Shown: piece by piece, positions 45,034-55,068 of the stretch
Layout of the letters: every line of letters starts with the position of its first letter
Numbering within the stretch: the stretch's first letter is position 1
Assembly (NCBI GenBank): GCA_903919125.1
Contig: CAIXGS010000079.1
Location: 1 to 55,185 of the forward strand
DNA from: an uncultured Spartobacteria bacterium
GTDB lineage: Bacteria > Verrucomicrobiota > Verrucomicrobiia > Chthoniobacterales > Chthoniobacteraceae
DNA length: 55,185 nt
Direction: 5' to 3'
Translations under genes and position numbers: made by a program
The notes under the pieces: model-generated
The model's database searches: none
What the model saw: the letters and a program-made list of their open reading frames with translations, nothing else
What the model was told of the DNA's origin: nothing

Positions 45034-47529
45034 ATGCCTTTCTTCTCCAACCGCCTTCTTTCTAGGACCGCCAAGGGAGGTGTAACTTTCTTCTTGCTGC
45101 TAGCGTGGACAGCTAATGCCGCCGAAGTCCACGTCCGCCCAGAGGGGCCGATTCGCACCTTTGCTGAGGCGAGGAACGAAGCACGAAATCGCAAAGAAAA
45201 CGTCATCGTCCACGCGGGCACTTACTACCTGCCGGAGACGCTGGTGTTTACCAGCGAAGACTCAGGGACGGAGTATCGCGCAGCCGAAGGCGAGAAGGTT
45301 GTGATTAGCGGAGCAAGCCTAATCGAACTAATCTGGGAGCCTTATCAGAACGGCATCATGCAGGCGAGGACGCAGCCCGGCTTGGTATTCGATCAACTCT
45401 TTGTCAGCGGCCAACTCCAGCACATGGCTCGCCACCCGAACTATGATCCGAGTGCAACGAAACCAAAGCGCTTCGGAGCGGGTGCTAATGGAGAACCGGA
45501 TGCGCCTAAATTTAATGGCTCTTCACGCGACTCCACTTCACCGGAACGCGTGGCCCGCTGGGGCGATCCCGCGGGTGGATATGTTCACGCGATGCAGGGT
45601 GCACTGTGGGGCAGCATGCATTATCGGATCCTCGGCAAGAATGCAGACGGCACGCTGGAGTTGGAAGGCGGCTGGCAAAACAACCGTCCGGACAAAGGTG
45701 CTCACAAAGATTTTCGATTTGTCGAAAATGTCTTCGAGGAGTTGGACTCGCCCAGCGAATGGTTCCACAACGCCAAGACTAACACCCTCTACTTCTATCC
45801 GCCCAAGGATGTGGACTTGAAAACAGCGAAAATCGAGATCGTCCGTCTACGCCAGCTCATTGATTTTGCCGGTACAAAAGAACACCCGGTGAAATCAGTA
45901 TCACTGCGCGGGATGACGTTTACTGCGGCAGGGCGCACCTTTATGGAGAACAAGGAGTCGTTGCTGCGTTCGGACTGGACCATCTATCGCGGCGGCGCGG
46001 TATTTCTGCATGGCGCGGAGGACTGTTCCATCGAGAATTGCGATTTTGAGCAACTCGGTGGAAACGCTATTTTCATTAGCGGCTACAATCGCAACATAGC
46101 GGTACGCGGCTGCCTGATCCGCGAGTGCGGGGCCAACGGCGTGGCCATCGTTGGCGAGCCCAAAGCCGTACGAAGTCCCATGTTCTCATGGGGGCCGGGC
46201 AATCCGTACAGCGGAGGCAAGCCACAACTCGAACCGCAAGAGATTGACCGTGCGCCGGGACCTCTAACCGAGGACTATCCTGCGAAGTGCCTAGTGGAGG
46301 ACTGCTTGATTACGCGCATTGGTCGGTTGGAAAAGCAGTCGGCGTGTGTAGAAATCTCTATGGCACAGGACATCACCGTACGGCACTGTTCTGCATACGA
46401 GGTGCCTCGCGCGGGATTGAACATAGGCGATGGCTGTTGGGGAGGCCACGTGATCGAGTTCTGCGATGTCTTCGATACGGTGTGCGAGACAGGAGACCAC
46501 GGCAGCTTCAACTCGTGGGGGCGTGATCGTTATTGGTCTGGGTCTGCAACTTTCTTGAAGAATCTCAATGCAGCCACGCCCATCGCGGAGCTCGCTTTTG
46601 CCGACGCGATGAAGCCGATCCTTCTGCGCCATAATCGCTGGCGTTGCGACTACGGCTTCGATGTCGATCTCGACGACGGCTCCACTCATTATGAAATCAC
46701 CAATAACTTGCTGTTAGGACGTGGACTTAAATTACGCGAGGGTTTCCACCGCGTTGTGAGGAACAACATTATCGTTAACAACGGTATGCATCCCCATTGC
46801 TGGTATCCTTCCAGCGAGGATGTGTTCACCCAAAACATCGTGATGCGGCCCTACTTGCCGGCTGCCATGCAAACCGACTTATGGGGTAAGCCAGAAGATC
46901 GGAATAAGTGGGGCAAAGAAATTGATCGAAATCTGTTCACCACGACTGAGGCGGATCGTATCAAGTTCGCGGCCAACGGATGCGATGCCCATTCGCTAGT
47001 CGGCGAGCCAATGTTTATGGATCCAACGAAAGGAGATTTTCGTGTGAAGGAGGGCTCGGCAGCATTGCAACTCGGGTTCAAGAATTTTCCGATGGATCAG
47101 TTCGGGGTGACGTCACCGCGCCTCAAAGCCATCGCCCGCGTGCCTGAGTTCCCACGAATTGATAGGGTCCGCACTGCTCCGTCGCTTGCCGAAAAGCTGC
47201 GGGACTGGCAAGGAGCCAGGCTGCGGGAGTTAGAGGAAATGGAATTTTCAGCGCTCCAGATTTCAGAAAGTGACAAGGGTGTGATTGTCGCGGAGTGCCC
47301 TACGAACAGTGCCGCCTACAAAATGGGTATTCGGCCTAAGGACTTCATCCAAAGCGTTGACGGCCGTTTGGTGAGAAACATTGAGGACTTTTTCGCTGTA
47401 ACGAGCGCTAATGCTTCCGGCAGGAAGATGAAGATGAAGCTCAGTCGAGCGCTACAGGAAATGACCATTGAAATAGGAGGCGATGGCAAGGAGCGCGGCA
47501 GAACGTCTGATACGCTTAATCATAATTAG
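45034..47529 (+). CDS. Secreted right-handed beta-helix protein with C-terminal PDZ domain
   Basis: From ATG 45034 (AGGA a few bases upstream) the product is 831 residues with a signal peptide (GGVTFFLLLAWTANAA). An N-terminal FAEARNEARNRKENVIVHAG.. leads to a parallel beta-helix (CSIENCDFEQLGGNAIFISG, NIAVRGCLIRECGANGVAI, HYEITNNLLLGRG, RNNIIVNNG), as in pectate-lyase-like and GH141-like enzymes. A PDZ-like domain ends the protein (SAAYKMGIRPKDFIQSVDGR). Probable polysaccharide-acting periplasmic protein. The last residues come from a segment duplicated from the porin leader. Starts at 45010 or 44890 are possible but less convincing. Confidence 0.8.
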   Translation: MPFFSNRLLSRTAKGGVTFFLLLAWTANAAEVHVRPEGPIRTFAEARNEARNRKENVIVHAGTYYLPETLVFTSEDSGTEYRAAEGEKVVISGASLIELIWEPYQNGIMQARTQPGLVFDQLFVSGQLQHMARHPNYDPSATKPKRFGAGANGEPDAPKFNGSSRDSTSPERVARWGDPAGGYVHAMQGALWGSMHYRILGKNADGTLELEGGWQNNRPDKGAHKDFRFVENVFEELDSPSEWFHNAKTNTLYFYPPKDVDLKTAKIEIVRLRQLIDFAGTKEHPVKSVSLRGMTFTAAGRTFMENKESLLRSDWTIYRGGAVFLHGAEDCSIENCDFEQLGGNAIFISGYNRNIAVRGCLIRECGANGVAIVGEPKAVRSPMFSWGPGNPYSGGKPQLEPQEIDRAPGPLTEDYPAKCLVEDCLITRIGRLEKQSACVEISMAQDITVRHCSAYEVPRAGLNIGDGCWGGHVIEFCDVFDTVCETGDHGSFNSWGRDRYWSGSATFLKNLNAATPIAELAFADAMKPILLRHNRWRCDYGFDVDLDDGSTHYEITNNLLLGRGLKLREGFHRVVRNNIIVNNGMHPHCWYPSSEDVFTQNIVMRPYLPAAMQTDLWGKPEDRNKWGKEIDRNLFTTTEADRIKFAANGCDAHSLVGEPMFMDPTKGDFRVKEGSAALQLGFKNFPMDQFGVTSPRLKAIARVPEFPRIDRVRTAPSLAEKLRDWQGARLRELEEMEFSALQISESDKGVIVAECPTNSAAYKMGIRPKDFIQSVDGRLVRNIEDFFAVTSANASGRKMKMKLSRALQEMTIEIGGDGKERGRTSDTLNHN

Positions 47530-47955
47530 TCTGCTTTTAATCAATACCTTAAAAATCAAACTGCTTATTTCAAAAGCGTTACGTAATCGCCAGCCTTGGG
47601 ACTCAGAAGTCTTTCTTGTTGAGGGATCATATCTTGGGGAGATGCGACTTTGCCTCCTTCGGTCTAGGGCTTGTAAATTTGGTCAAACGTCTCACCGTCA
47701 ACGAAGTGGACGCGTTGCGCCTTCGTCCAACCGCCAAAAGCTCCATCGATGGTTACCAATTCAAGCCTAGGAAACTGCGATCCATACTTAGCCAAAGCCT
47801 TTGCACTGAGTGGGCGATAGAAGTTCTTCCCAATAATATCCCGCCCTTCCTCGCTATAGAGTTAGTTAAGATACGCTTCCGCTAAATCCCGAGTCTTCTT
47901 CCCGTCTACATTCTTGTCCACCACACTCACAGACGCTTCCGCAAGGATGCTCTGC
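47515..47955. pseudogene. Decayed, collapsed copy of the porin-leader/sbp region
   Basis: Positions 47515-47584 follow the porin start and leader at 36200-36265. Sequence from about 47585 follows 37210-37585, covering the 5' end of the M14-like gene and the 3' end of sbp on the minus strand. The roughly 945 bases between these in the original are missing. The minus-strand sbp part still reads [20 protein letters not shown] but is broken by a stop (TTAGTTAAG) and truncated. The copy is in direct orientation, many bases differ, and it is not functional. The stretch from 47956 to 48109 holds a GTACCGGTAC palindrome and nothing else I recognise. Confidence 0.75.
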
Positions 47956-48109
47956 TCGGGGCTACGATAAGTCGCCTCGTTGGGGATGGAAATCCCGCTT
48001 CCCCAGCATCGGATCCTCAATCTGAATGAGTCGAAGTACCGGTACCGAGGACGCGCAAAAGTTGCGGTTGGGATTCCCCTAGTCGCCGATTTGTTGGTAA
48101 CATCACGCC

Positions 48110-48913
48110 ATGAATTCCGAGGGTTGGATTGCAGTTTCACCACGCCACCACGTGCGACTTGCCCAAGAGTATCAGCACCTCATTCTGAAGCCTCCTGGTC
48201 GAGATTTTGTGGTGCGCACCCTCGCGCTGCGCAAAGTGGGCGACATGCCCTTGATGTCGGCAGAGTTAGTGATCGCCGGCACCGAAACTCGCCGCGAATA
48301 CCCCGCCACGGAGGTTTATCCGTTACACTTTCGCAAGACTTACTTTCCGGCAAGTTTGCACGGGGATCCGCAGGTTGAATTTCAACGACAAATGCGCGCC
48401 TCGGAATGGCTCACAGTGCCGCCGCCTATCGGTTGGTCGCCGCTGAGCTTCCGGAGTTGCTTTTTGCCTGGCAAGCCCTTCAACCGCATCTCCCCCTTTG
48501 GGATAGAGCCCGAGGAGCAAAACATTCAGGTAGCCTTGGAGCAACCGCTGGCTGCTGCCGCTGGCTTGTGGCACTTGCTGGACGCAGCTTACGGGCAGAT
48601 TACGACGCTTCACAACGCGGGTTTCAGCCACGGTGACATGGAGTTACACAACCTCATTGTGTGCCCCTCCCCGCTGGAAGTGCAGTTAATTGATTTTGAG
48701 AATGCAAAGGAACGCAACGAATTAAGCGATGCGCAGTGGACGAAGGCCTGCGACGCCGACCTGCGCCTCATCCTCAGGGAAGCTGTGTATTTAAAATGCG
48801 CTTTGGGGGAGCAGTCCGGTGCCATGTCGGAGGCCGCCGAGGCGCGGATGGAGTCTCTGTTCCAAAACCCCAACCGTTTCCGTCGCGCTATCTTGCGACA
48901 AGGCAGCCTCTAA
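48110..48913 (+). CDS. Protein-kinase-like (lipopolysaccharide-kinase type) protein
   Basis: The 267-residue cytoplasmic-looking protein carries the core of a eukaryotic-like kinase: HGDMELHNLIV (His174, Asp176, Asn181) as catalytic loop and LIDFENAK (Asp195) as the metal-binding DFG equivalent. The N-lobe is less clear; FRKTYFP may hold the lysine. This resembles the small LPS/RIO-like kinase families rather than classical Ser/Thr kinases. No membrane segment is seen. It stands alone between a decayed region and the propeller-PSD1 operon. The substrate is unknown. Confidence 0.7.
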   Translation: MNSEGWIAVSPRHHVRLAQEYQHLILKPPGRDFVVRTLALRKVGDMPLMSAELVIAGTETRREYPATEVYPLHFRKTYFPASLHGDPQVEFQRQMRASEWLTVPPPIGWSPLSFRSCFLPGKPFNRISPFGIEPEEQNIQVALEQPLAAAAGLWHLLDAAYGQITTLHNAGFSHGDMELHNLIVCPSPLEVQLIDFENAKERNELSDAQWTKACDADLRLILREAVYLKCALGEQSGAMSEAAEARMESLFQNPNRFRRAILRQGSL

Positions 48914-49123
48914 ACCCATGCCGTTGAGAGTAATGCCGGCAAGGGTCAAGTTGCTAAGAAGCAGTCCCCTTTGAAAAGGCCGCACATTCTTCGGAATGTC
49001 TTCTCATACTCGAAGCGCCTTGGGGTTAACTATGAGCCGTTTTACTTCGTCTACTCCCAGAGTCGCAACGCAGCCGCCCGCTCAGATACTCTCCTTAAAC
49101 CTCAACGCCCCCTTATCACACGT

Positions 49124-50068
49124 ATGTCAGCCTTCCCCTCACCCAATTCCCGCCGATTCGCCGCGTCGCTCTGCCTTGCCGCCTGCGCCGTCCTCTCTGG
49201 CTTCACTGCCCGAGGCGAAGAACCCGCCATAACCCATTCATACGTCGCCTTCGGCGCAGCCACCGAGATTATTTCGGACAAAGGAGAGCTACTTTGGAAA
49301 TACCCAGCGTCCACAAGGGATGGATGGATGTTGCCCAATGGCAATTTGTTACTCGCCCTGAGCAAGAACAAAGACTACCCCGGCGGCGCGGTCATCGAGG
49401 TCACCCGCGAGATGAAAGTACTCTTCGAATACAAAGGGACGCAGTCAGAAGTCAATACAGCTCAATTACTTCCCAGTGGAAACATCATGCTTACGGAAGC
49501 AGGAGACAAGCCGCGCATTTTAGAAGTCGATCGCGAAGGCAAGATTGTCGTCGAAGTGGCGTTGCAATGCCAAAACACGAATCATCACATGGAAAGCCGG
49601 ATGGCGCGCAAGCTCCCCAATGGCAACTACCTCGTACCACAGCTCTTCGACAAGGTGGTGCGGGAATACACGCCTGAGGGCAAAATTGTTTGGGAATTTA
49701 AAACGCCCGAGCAACCCAAAGACAGTTGGCCCTTTACCGCAATCCGCATCCCCAACGGCAATACCATCGTGAACCTCACGCACGGCAATTCCGTCGTGGA
49801 GGTGAATCCCGAGGGAAAAGTGGTTTGGGAATGCTCCAACGCGGACCTGCCCGACGTCTTCAAAGATCCGTGCGGCGCGCAATGGCTGCCCAACGGCAAC
49901 CTGATAATCACGAGCTACGCTGCCAAAGGAGATGCGATTAAGCTGTTTGAAATCAACCGCGAAAAGAAAATTGTGTGGAGCCGCCAAGACGGCAAGTCCC
50001 ACGGCATCCACGAGTTCCAGATCCTCGATACTAACGGCAAGCCATTAGAGGGCACCATCTACCGCTAG
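49124..50068 (+). CDS. Secreted PQQ-like beta-propeller protein
   Basis: From ATG 49124 the product is 314 residues with a signal peptide (CLAACAVLSGFTARGE). At least five repeats carry an (L/I)P(N/S)GN motif followed by strands: MLPNGNLLLAL, LLPSGNIMLTE, KLPNGNYLVP, RIPNGNTIVNL and WLPNGNLIITS, each preceded by G.(I/L)(V/L)W-type strands. This fits a beta-propeller resembling PQQ-repeat or arylsulfotransferase-like proteins. The PSD1 gene starts 18 bases later, so they share an operon. It may bind a partner or ligand; no catalytic site is visible. A frame start at 48971 lacks a signal peptide. Confidence 0.8.
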   Translation: MSAFPSPNSRRFAASLCLAACAVLSGFTARGEEPAITHSYVAFGAATEIISDKGELLWKYPASTRDGWMLPNGNLLLALSKNKDYPGGAVIEVTREMKVLFEYKGTQSEVNTAQLLPSGNIMLTEAGDKPRILEVDREGKIVVEVALQCQNTNHHMESRMARKLPNGNYLVPQLFDKVVREYTPEGKIVWEFKTPEQPKDSWPFTAIRIPNGNTIVNLTHGNSVVEVNPEGKVVWECSNADLPDVFKDPCGAQWLPNGNLIITSYAAKGDAIKLFEINREKKIVWSRQDGKSHGIHEFQILDTNGKPLEGTIYR

Positions 50069-50086
50069 CCACTTTTACGGAACTGT

Positions 50087-53000
50087 ATGACAACTAGAGC
50101 ACTGCGCCAATTTGCGCTCTCCACGCTGCTAACTGCGAGCCTTCCCATCAGCGCGCGGGCGGTCAGCGACTTGGAGTTTTTTGAGCAAAAAATCCGGCCC
50201 GTGCTCGCGGAAAAGTGCTTTGAGTGTCACAGCGCAGATTCTAAAAGCCTAAAAGCTAACCTGTTACTAGACTCACGCGAGGGATTCCTCAAGGGCGGCG
50301 ATACGGCTCCCGCACTCGTACCGGGCGATCCGGAAAAGAGCCCGTTCATCGCAGCCCTTCATTACGGGGATCCGGAAACCGCGATGCCGCCGAAAAAAGC
50401 GGGCGGGAAATTGCCCGAGAATGTTATCGCGGATTTCAGTGCGTGGGTGAAGGCCGGCGCTCCTTGGCCGGAGGGTAAAACGGCGAAGAAGAACTCCAAA
50501 AAGTTTGATCTGGCACAGCGCCGCGACGAACACTGGTGCTGGAAAGCTCCAGCCATCCATGCACTTCCATCGGTACAGCGCAAAGACTGGCCACGCTCTT
50601 CAAGCGACGCCTTCGTCCTTGCCAAACTTGAGGCCGCCCAACTCGCTCCCGCGCCCGAGGCGGACCGGGCAACGCTGCTGCGGAGAGTTACGTTTGATTT
50701 AACCGGTCTTCCGCCCTCCGTCGAGGACCTCAACGCATTTCTCAACGACAAGCAGCCCAACGCATTGGAGCGTGTCGTGGACAGACTTCTCGCCTCGCCG
50801 CAGTTCGGCGAACGCTGGGCCCGTCATTGGATGGATCTGGTGCGCTACGCGGAAAGCCGTGGGCACGAGTTTGATCCGCCGATTCCCAATGCGTGGCAAT
50901 ACCGCGACTATCTGGTACGCGCATTCAACGCGGACGTGCCCTACAATGCGTTCGTCAAGGAGGCGATCGCAGGTGACCTTTTACCCGCGCGCCTGCGGGC
51001 TGGGACTGGGGCCAACGAGTCTGTGTTGGGCACGGGATTCTGGTTTCTTGGTGAGGAAGTGCATTCCCCAGTGGATATTAGGCAGGACGAAGTGGACCGA
51101 CTGGACAATCGCTTGGACGTCATGGGCAAGACGTTTCTGGGGGTGACCATCGCGTGCGCCCGGTGTCACGACCACAAGTTCGACGCCATTTCGCAGAAGG
51201 ATTACTACGGGATGATGGGCGTTTTGGTGAGCAGCAGCCAGCGCTTGGTCAGATTTGAAACCATTGAACAAGAACGCGTTGCCGCTTCTGAAATTGCCAA
51301 ACTGAGTAAAGAAACGGGACCCGCCCTGCTCAAGCTTTACGCCCAAGCGTTGCGTCCCGCGCTGGAGCGTCTGCCAGAAACGCTAGCGGAGGTCAGACTC
51401 CAAAGCGCAGGAAAGGCTGCTTCCGAGCCGTCGACCGAGGAAATTAAGTCGCCGTGGAGTGAAGAGCTCACGCGTGCAAAAGCCTCACCGGCACATCCGC
51501 TTCGTGCCTTCGCCAACGCATGGCTTGCGCCGAAGCCAACTCCCATCAGCGCACAAAATCCGCCAACCACAGCGCCCAACCCGTCTCCCATAATCATCGC
51601 CGATTACACCGGTTCCAACGCCACGCCCTTTCTGCAAGACGGCTTCGCATTTGGGCTCGCTCCCGCTCAAACTGGGGCACCGCTGCTTGGGGCGTCATTT
51701 GACAAGCCGTTGGCGGGCATCGTACAACAGCCGTCGGCGAGGAGGCAGGATGCTTGGAAGGATATCACAGTGAAGGGCGATCTGGATCCGGGGACGTTAA
51801 AAGACTATCCACGCAGCGGCCAATCGTTGCGCACACCGGAATTCACCGCAGGGGGTGGGAGCCTGTGGTATTTGGTGCGCGGCGCTGGCCGGGCTTACGC
51901 GGTGGTGAATTCGCATTTAATGATCCAAGGGCCACTCCACGGAAAGACGCTCACCAAATGGGCGGACGCTGGACGCTGGGAATGGGTGCAGCACCGCTTG
52001 GAGACGTATCAGGGGCATCGCTTGCACGTAGAGCTCATGCCGGATGGCGCGGAGGATTTCGAAGTGGCGATGGTGGTGGAGTCGGAGACAAAGCCGCCAG
52101 TACCGGAGGGCTTTTCTGGCGCGGGTGAAGCGGCGGCGCTGGCGGCGGGCGGCGGCGATCCGGTGCACGCGTTGCAACGAGTTCTGGCAGAGACGCTCTC
52201 AGCCATGGAAAGCGGTCGCCTGGCGGACGCTCCTGCGTTGAGCGGCTTTGCGGACTGGATGGTGCGCTCGCTCGACCTGCTCTGTCCGCCCGCGTCACCG
52301 GAACGGAACGCCCTCTCCGCAAACGCCCGCCGCACAGTGGAGCGCTACCAAACGGTTTGCGCTTCCTTCAAACGCCAGTCCCAAGTGGCGACCGCAATGT
52401 TTGAGGGCTCGGGCGCGGACGAATTTCTCCTAAAGCGGGGTTCTCCCAAAACGCCGATGGCGCCTGTGCCTCGCCGTTTTCTGGAAGCGGTGAGCGGACC
52501 ACAGGCTCTTCCACTTACGGCGGGAAGCGGGCGCCGGGAGTTGGCTGAGCTAGTCGCCTCGGCCTCCAATCCGCTGACCAGTCGCGTCTTGGTCAACCGT
52601 GTGTGGCATCACCTTTTCGGCAAAGGAATTGTTCCAACAGTCGACAATTTTGGAGTACTGGGCCAAGCCCCAACGCATCATGAGTTGCTAGACACGTTGG
52701 CGGTGCGTTTCTCCAACGAAATGGGTTGGTCGCTCAAGACGCTCCTTCGCGAGCTCGTGCTATCCTCGACGTACGCCATGGCCAGCTTGCCAGCCGACGC
52801 GCTTGCCGAGGAAAAGGATCCCGAGAATGCGCTGCTGCACCGCATGAATCTCAAACGACTCGAAGGCGAAGCGATTCGGGACTCGATTTTGGCCGTTTCC
52901 GGACGACTGGATCTGACGGCGGGCGGTCCCAGTGTGCCAGTTTTCATGACCGCCTTTATGGAGGGGCGCGGCAAATCCGCATCGGGTCCTCTGGATGGAA

Positions 53001-53395
53001 ACGGACGGCGCAGTGTCTACATTTCCATCAAACGCAACTTCCTCTCCCCCATGATGCTGGCTTTTGACACACCGATTCCCTTCAACACCATGGGGCGCCG
53101 TAACGTGTCCAACGTTCCCGCCCAATCGCTAGTGCTCATGAACGACCCCTTCGTCGTGCAACAGGCTGGCCTCTGGGCTGCGAGGCTCCCTTCGAACCAA
53201 CCGCCCGAGGCGAAACTTCGCTCCATGTACGAAACCGCTTTTGCCCGTGAGCCTCTCGCGGAGGAAATCCGCGATGCGCTGGCATTCATTCAAGATCAGG
53301 CCACAGCACTAGGAGTCTCTGCGAGCGACCCCAAGGTGTGGAGCGATTTCGCCCACGTTGTTTTCAACGCCAAGGAGTTTATCCACATCAACTGA
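50087..53395 (+). CDS. PSD1-type cytochrome protein (PSCyt1-DUF1549-DUF1553)
   Basis: The 1102-residue secreted protein has a signal peptide, a haem motif CFECH (44-48) with a later MPP, DUF1549 (GLPPSVEDLNAF, ERWARHWMDLVRYAESRGHE, second motif CARCHDHKFDAI), a beta-rich central insert (SLWYLVRGAGRAYAVVNSHL, GHRLHVELMPDGAEDFEVAM), and DUF1553 (NPLTSRVLVNRVWHHLFGKG, RRNVSNVPAQSLVLMNDPFV). The insert differs from the discoidin-like one in the 7758-10763 paralogue, which suggests a different ligand. The DUF1501 gene follows after 6 bases. Function is unknown but the haem sites imply redox activity. Confidence 0.9.
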   Translation: MTTRALRQFALSTLLTASLPISARAVSDLEFFEQKIRPVLAEKCFECHSADSKSLKANLLLDSREGFLKGGDTAPALVPGDPEKSPFIAALHYGDPETAMPPKKAGGKLPENVIADFSAWVKAGAPWPEGKTAKKNSKKFDLAQRRDEHWCWKAPAIHALPSVQRKDWPRSSSDAFVLAKLEAAQLAPAPEADRATLLRRVTFDLTGLPPSVEDLNAFLNDKQPNALERVVDRLLASPQFGERWARHWMDLVRYAESRGHEFDPPIPNAWQYRDYLVRAFNADVPYNAFVKEAIAGDLLPARLRAGTGANESVLGTGFWFLGEEVHSPVDIRQDEVDRLDNRLDVMGKTFLGVTIACARCHDHKFDAISQKDYYGMMGVLVSSSQRLVRFETIEQERVAASEIAKLSKETGPALLKLYAQALRPALERLPETLAEVRLQSAGKAASEPSTEEIKSPWSEELTRAKASPAHPLRAFANAWLAPKPTPISAQNPPTTAPNPSPIIIADYTGSNATPFLQDGFAFGLAPAQTGAPLLGASFDKPLAGIVQQPSARRQDAWKDITVKGDLDPGTLKDYPRSGQSLRTPEFTAGGGSLWYLVRGAGRAYAVVNSHLMIQGPLHGKTLTKWADAGRWEWVQHRLETYQGHRLHVELMPDGAEDFEVAMVVESETKPPVPEGFSGAGEAAALAAGGGDPVHALQRVLAETLSAMESGRLADAPALSGFADWMVRSLDLLCPPASPERNALSANARRTVERYQTVCASFKRQSQVATAMFEGSGADEFLLKRGSPKTPMAPVPRRFLEAVSGPQALPLTAGSGRRELAELVASASNPLTSRVLVNRVWHHLFGKGIVPTVDNFGVLGQAPTHHELLDTLAVRFSNEMGWSLKTLLRELVLSSTYAMASLPADALAEEKDPENALLHRMNLKRLEGEAIRDSILAVSGRLDLTAGGPSVPVFMTAFMEGRGKSASGPLDGNGRRSVYISIKRNFLSPMMLAFDTPIPFNTMGRRNVSNVPAQSLVLMNDPFVVQQAGLWAARLPSNQPPEAKLRSMYETAFAREPLAEEIRDALAFIQDQATALGVSASDPKVWSDFAHVVFNAKEFIHIN

Positions 53396-53401
53396 ACCGT
53401 T

Positions 53402-54838
53402 ATGCCTCTTTGCAATCACTCCAATTCTCGATTCGGAAATCGCCGCGACTTCCTAGCCCGCGCCGCTGGAGGCTTCGGCGCGCTGGCCTTCTCGGCACTG
53501 CATCCCCAGAGCGTTTTTGGCGCCGCCAAAGCCGCTGCTTCCGGCACCGCGATTTCTCCGCACTCCACCCATTATCCGGGGAAGATCCGCAACATCATCT
53601 TTTTGTACATGGATGGCGGTCCTTCCCAAGTGGATACATTCGATCCTAAGCCACGTTTGGCAGCCGAAAACGGCAAGCCTTTCGGGATGAAAATGGAGCC
53701 CACGCAGTTTAACAGCAACGGCGCCACTTTGGCCTCCCCCTGGGAGTTTAAGGAGCACGGCCAGAGTGGGATCCCAGTGAGTAGCCTTTTCCCCTGCGTC
53801 GCCCAATGTGTCGATGATCTTGCCATCGTGCGCTCGATGACCAGCGAGTTTTCCGAGCATACCAACGCCAACTATTTCCTCCATACTGGCAGCGGACTCC
53901 AAGGTCGCCCCAGCATGGGCGCGTGGATGGGCTACGGGCTGGGAACTGAAAATGCGGATCTTCCTGGGTTTGTGGTGCTCAATGGCGGGCTGATTCCGCC
54001 CGGCGGGCTGGACAACTTTAACTCGGGCTTTTTACCAGCGACCTTTCAGGGCTCCATCTTCAAGCCGGGGGGCGAGCCGGTTTCCAATATCAAACCCACC
54101 GAGGCGCAGGCCGCCCTTCAGTTGCGCAAACTGGAACTCACCCGAAAAATGGATCGCGGTCTTCTGGCGCGCTTTGGAGCGATGGACCAGTTGGAAAGCT
54201 CCATCATGAACGCTGAACTGGCGTTCCGAATGCAGGCCGCCGTGCCCGAGCTCATGGAAACGTCTGGGGAATCCGCAACGCTGAAGGCCATGTACGGCTT
54301 CGATGCGCCAATGCCGCAGACCCGTATTTTCGCCCAGCAATGCCTTCAAGCGCGCCGTTTGATTGAGCGAGGCGTCCGGTTCGTGGAACTCACCTGCCCC
54401 AATGCAGGCGGTGACCGTTGGGATCAACACGGCAAACTGCGCGAAGGTCACGAAAACAACGCCCGCGCGGTAGATCAACCCATAGCAGCACTGCTCAAAG
54501 ACCTCAAGGCCTGCGGCTTGTGGGAAAGTACGCTAGTAGTTTGGGCTGGAGAATTCGGGCGCACCCCCTTCGCTCAAGGCAAGGATGGCCGCGATCACAA
54601 TCCCTTCGGCTTCACCATTTGGCTGGCAGGAGGCGGCATCAAGGGTGGGACGATTTTTGGGGCCACGGACGAGTACGGCTATAAGGCTGTGGACAAACCA
54701 CTCATGATCCACGATTTGCACGCCACCATGCTGCATCTTCTTGGAATGGATCACACAAAGCTGACCTTCCGTTATTCAGGTCGCGATATGCGACTTACCG
54801 ACGTCCACGGGGAAGTCATCCACGACATTCTGTCGTAA
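53402..54838 (+). CDS. DUF1501 family protein, Tat-exported
   Basis: The 478-residue protein begins with a Tat signal (NRRDFLARAAGGFGALAFSAL). DUF1501 landmarks are FLYMDGGPSQVDTFDPKP, DDLAIVRSMTSEFSEHTNAN, AGEFGRTPFAQGKDGRDHNP and DLHATMLHLLGMDHTKL. It follows PSD1 with 6 bases and the propeller gene before that, an order seen also (PSD1 then DUF1501) in the 6250-10763 operon. It is probably periplasmic. Its fold is of the alkaline-phosphatase type as I recall, with unknown chemistry. Confidence 0.92.
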   Translation: MPLCNHSNSRFGNRRDFLARAAGGFGALAFSALHPQSVFGAAKAAASGTAISPHSTHYPGKIRNIIFLYMDGGPSQVDTFDPKPRLAAENGKPFGMKMEPTQFNSNGATLASPWEFKEHGQSGIPVSSLFPCVAQCVDDLAIVRSMTSEFSEHTNANYFLHTGSGLQGRPSMGAWMGYGLGTENADLPGFVVLNGGLIPPGGLDNFNSGFLPATFQGSIFKPGGEPVSNIKPTEAQAALQLRKLELTRKMDRGLLARFGAMDQLESSIMNAELAFRMQAAVPELMETSGESATLKAMYGFDAPMPQTRIFAQQCLQARRLIERGVRFVELTCPNAGGDRWDQHGKLREGHENNARAVDQPIAALLKDLKACGLWESTLVVWAGEFGRTPFAQGKDGRDHNPFGFTIWLAGGGIKGGTIFGATDEYGYKAVDKPLMIHDLHATMLHLLGMDHTKLTFRYSGRDMRLTDVHGEVIHDILS

Positions 54839-54966
54839 CAGCGAAGAGCCCACTGTGAAAAAGTCAGGAACACCACGTTGTTACTGAACCTTCACCGAGG
54901 CAGCTGGACTCATACCAAATCTTGAAGAAAACTGGTTCTTCTCTCCCGGGAACGCGGAATAGAGTA

Positions 54967-55044
54967 GGGAGACGCGTTTGGTAAACCACCCACACGCGTC
55001 TCCCCCTCATCGAACCGGACGGGCGGATTTCCCGCATCCGGCTT
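54967..55044 (-). ncRNA. Group II intron domains V and VI (3' end of intron)
   Basis: Read on the minus strand, 55044-55012 is AAGCCGGATGCGGGAAATCC.. ending CCGGTTC: a hairpin with the AGC triad near its 5' base and the shape of domain V (usually GAGCCG..CGGTTC). It is followed by GATGAGGGG and a 10-base perfect stem (54995-55004 with 54967-54976) as expected for domain VI. The intron 3' end would lie near 54960, about 120 bases beyond the DUF1501 gene. The family call is by eye. Confidence 0.55.
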
Positions 55045-55068
55045 TCGGAGGCTGTTCTCCGGTTTGCT

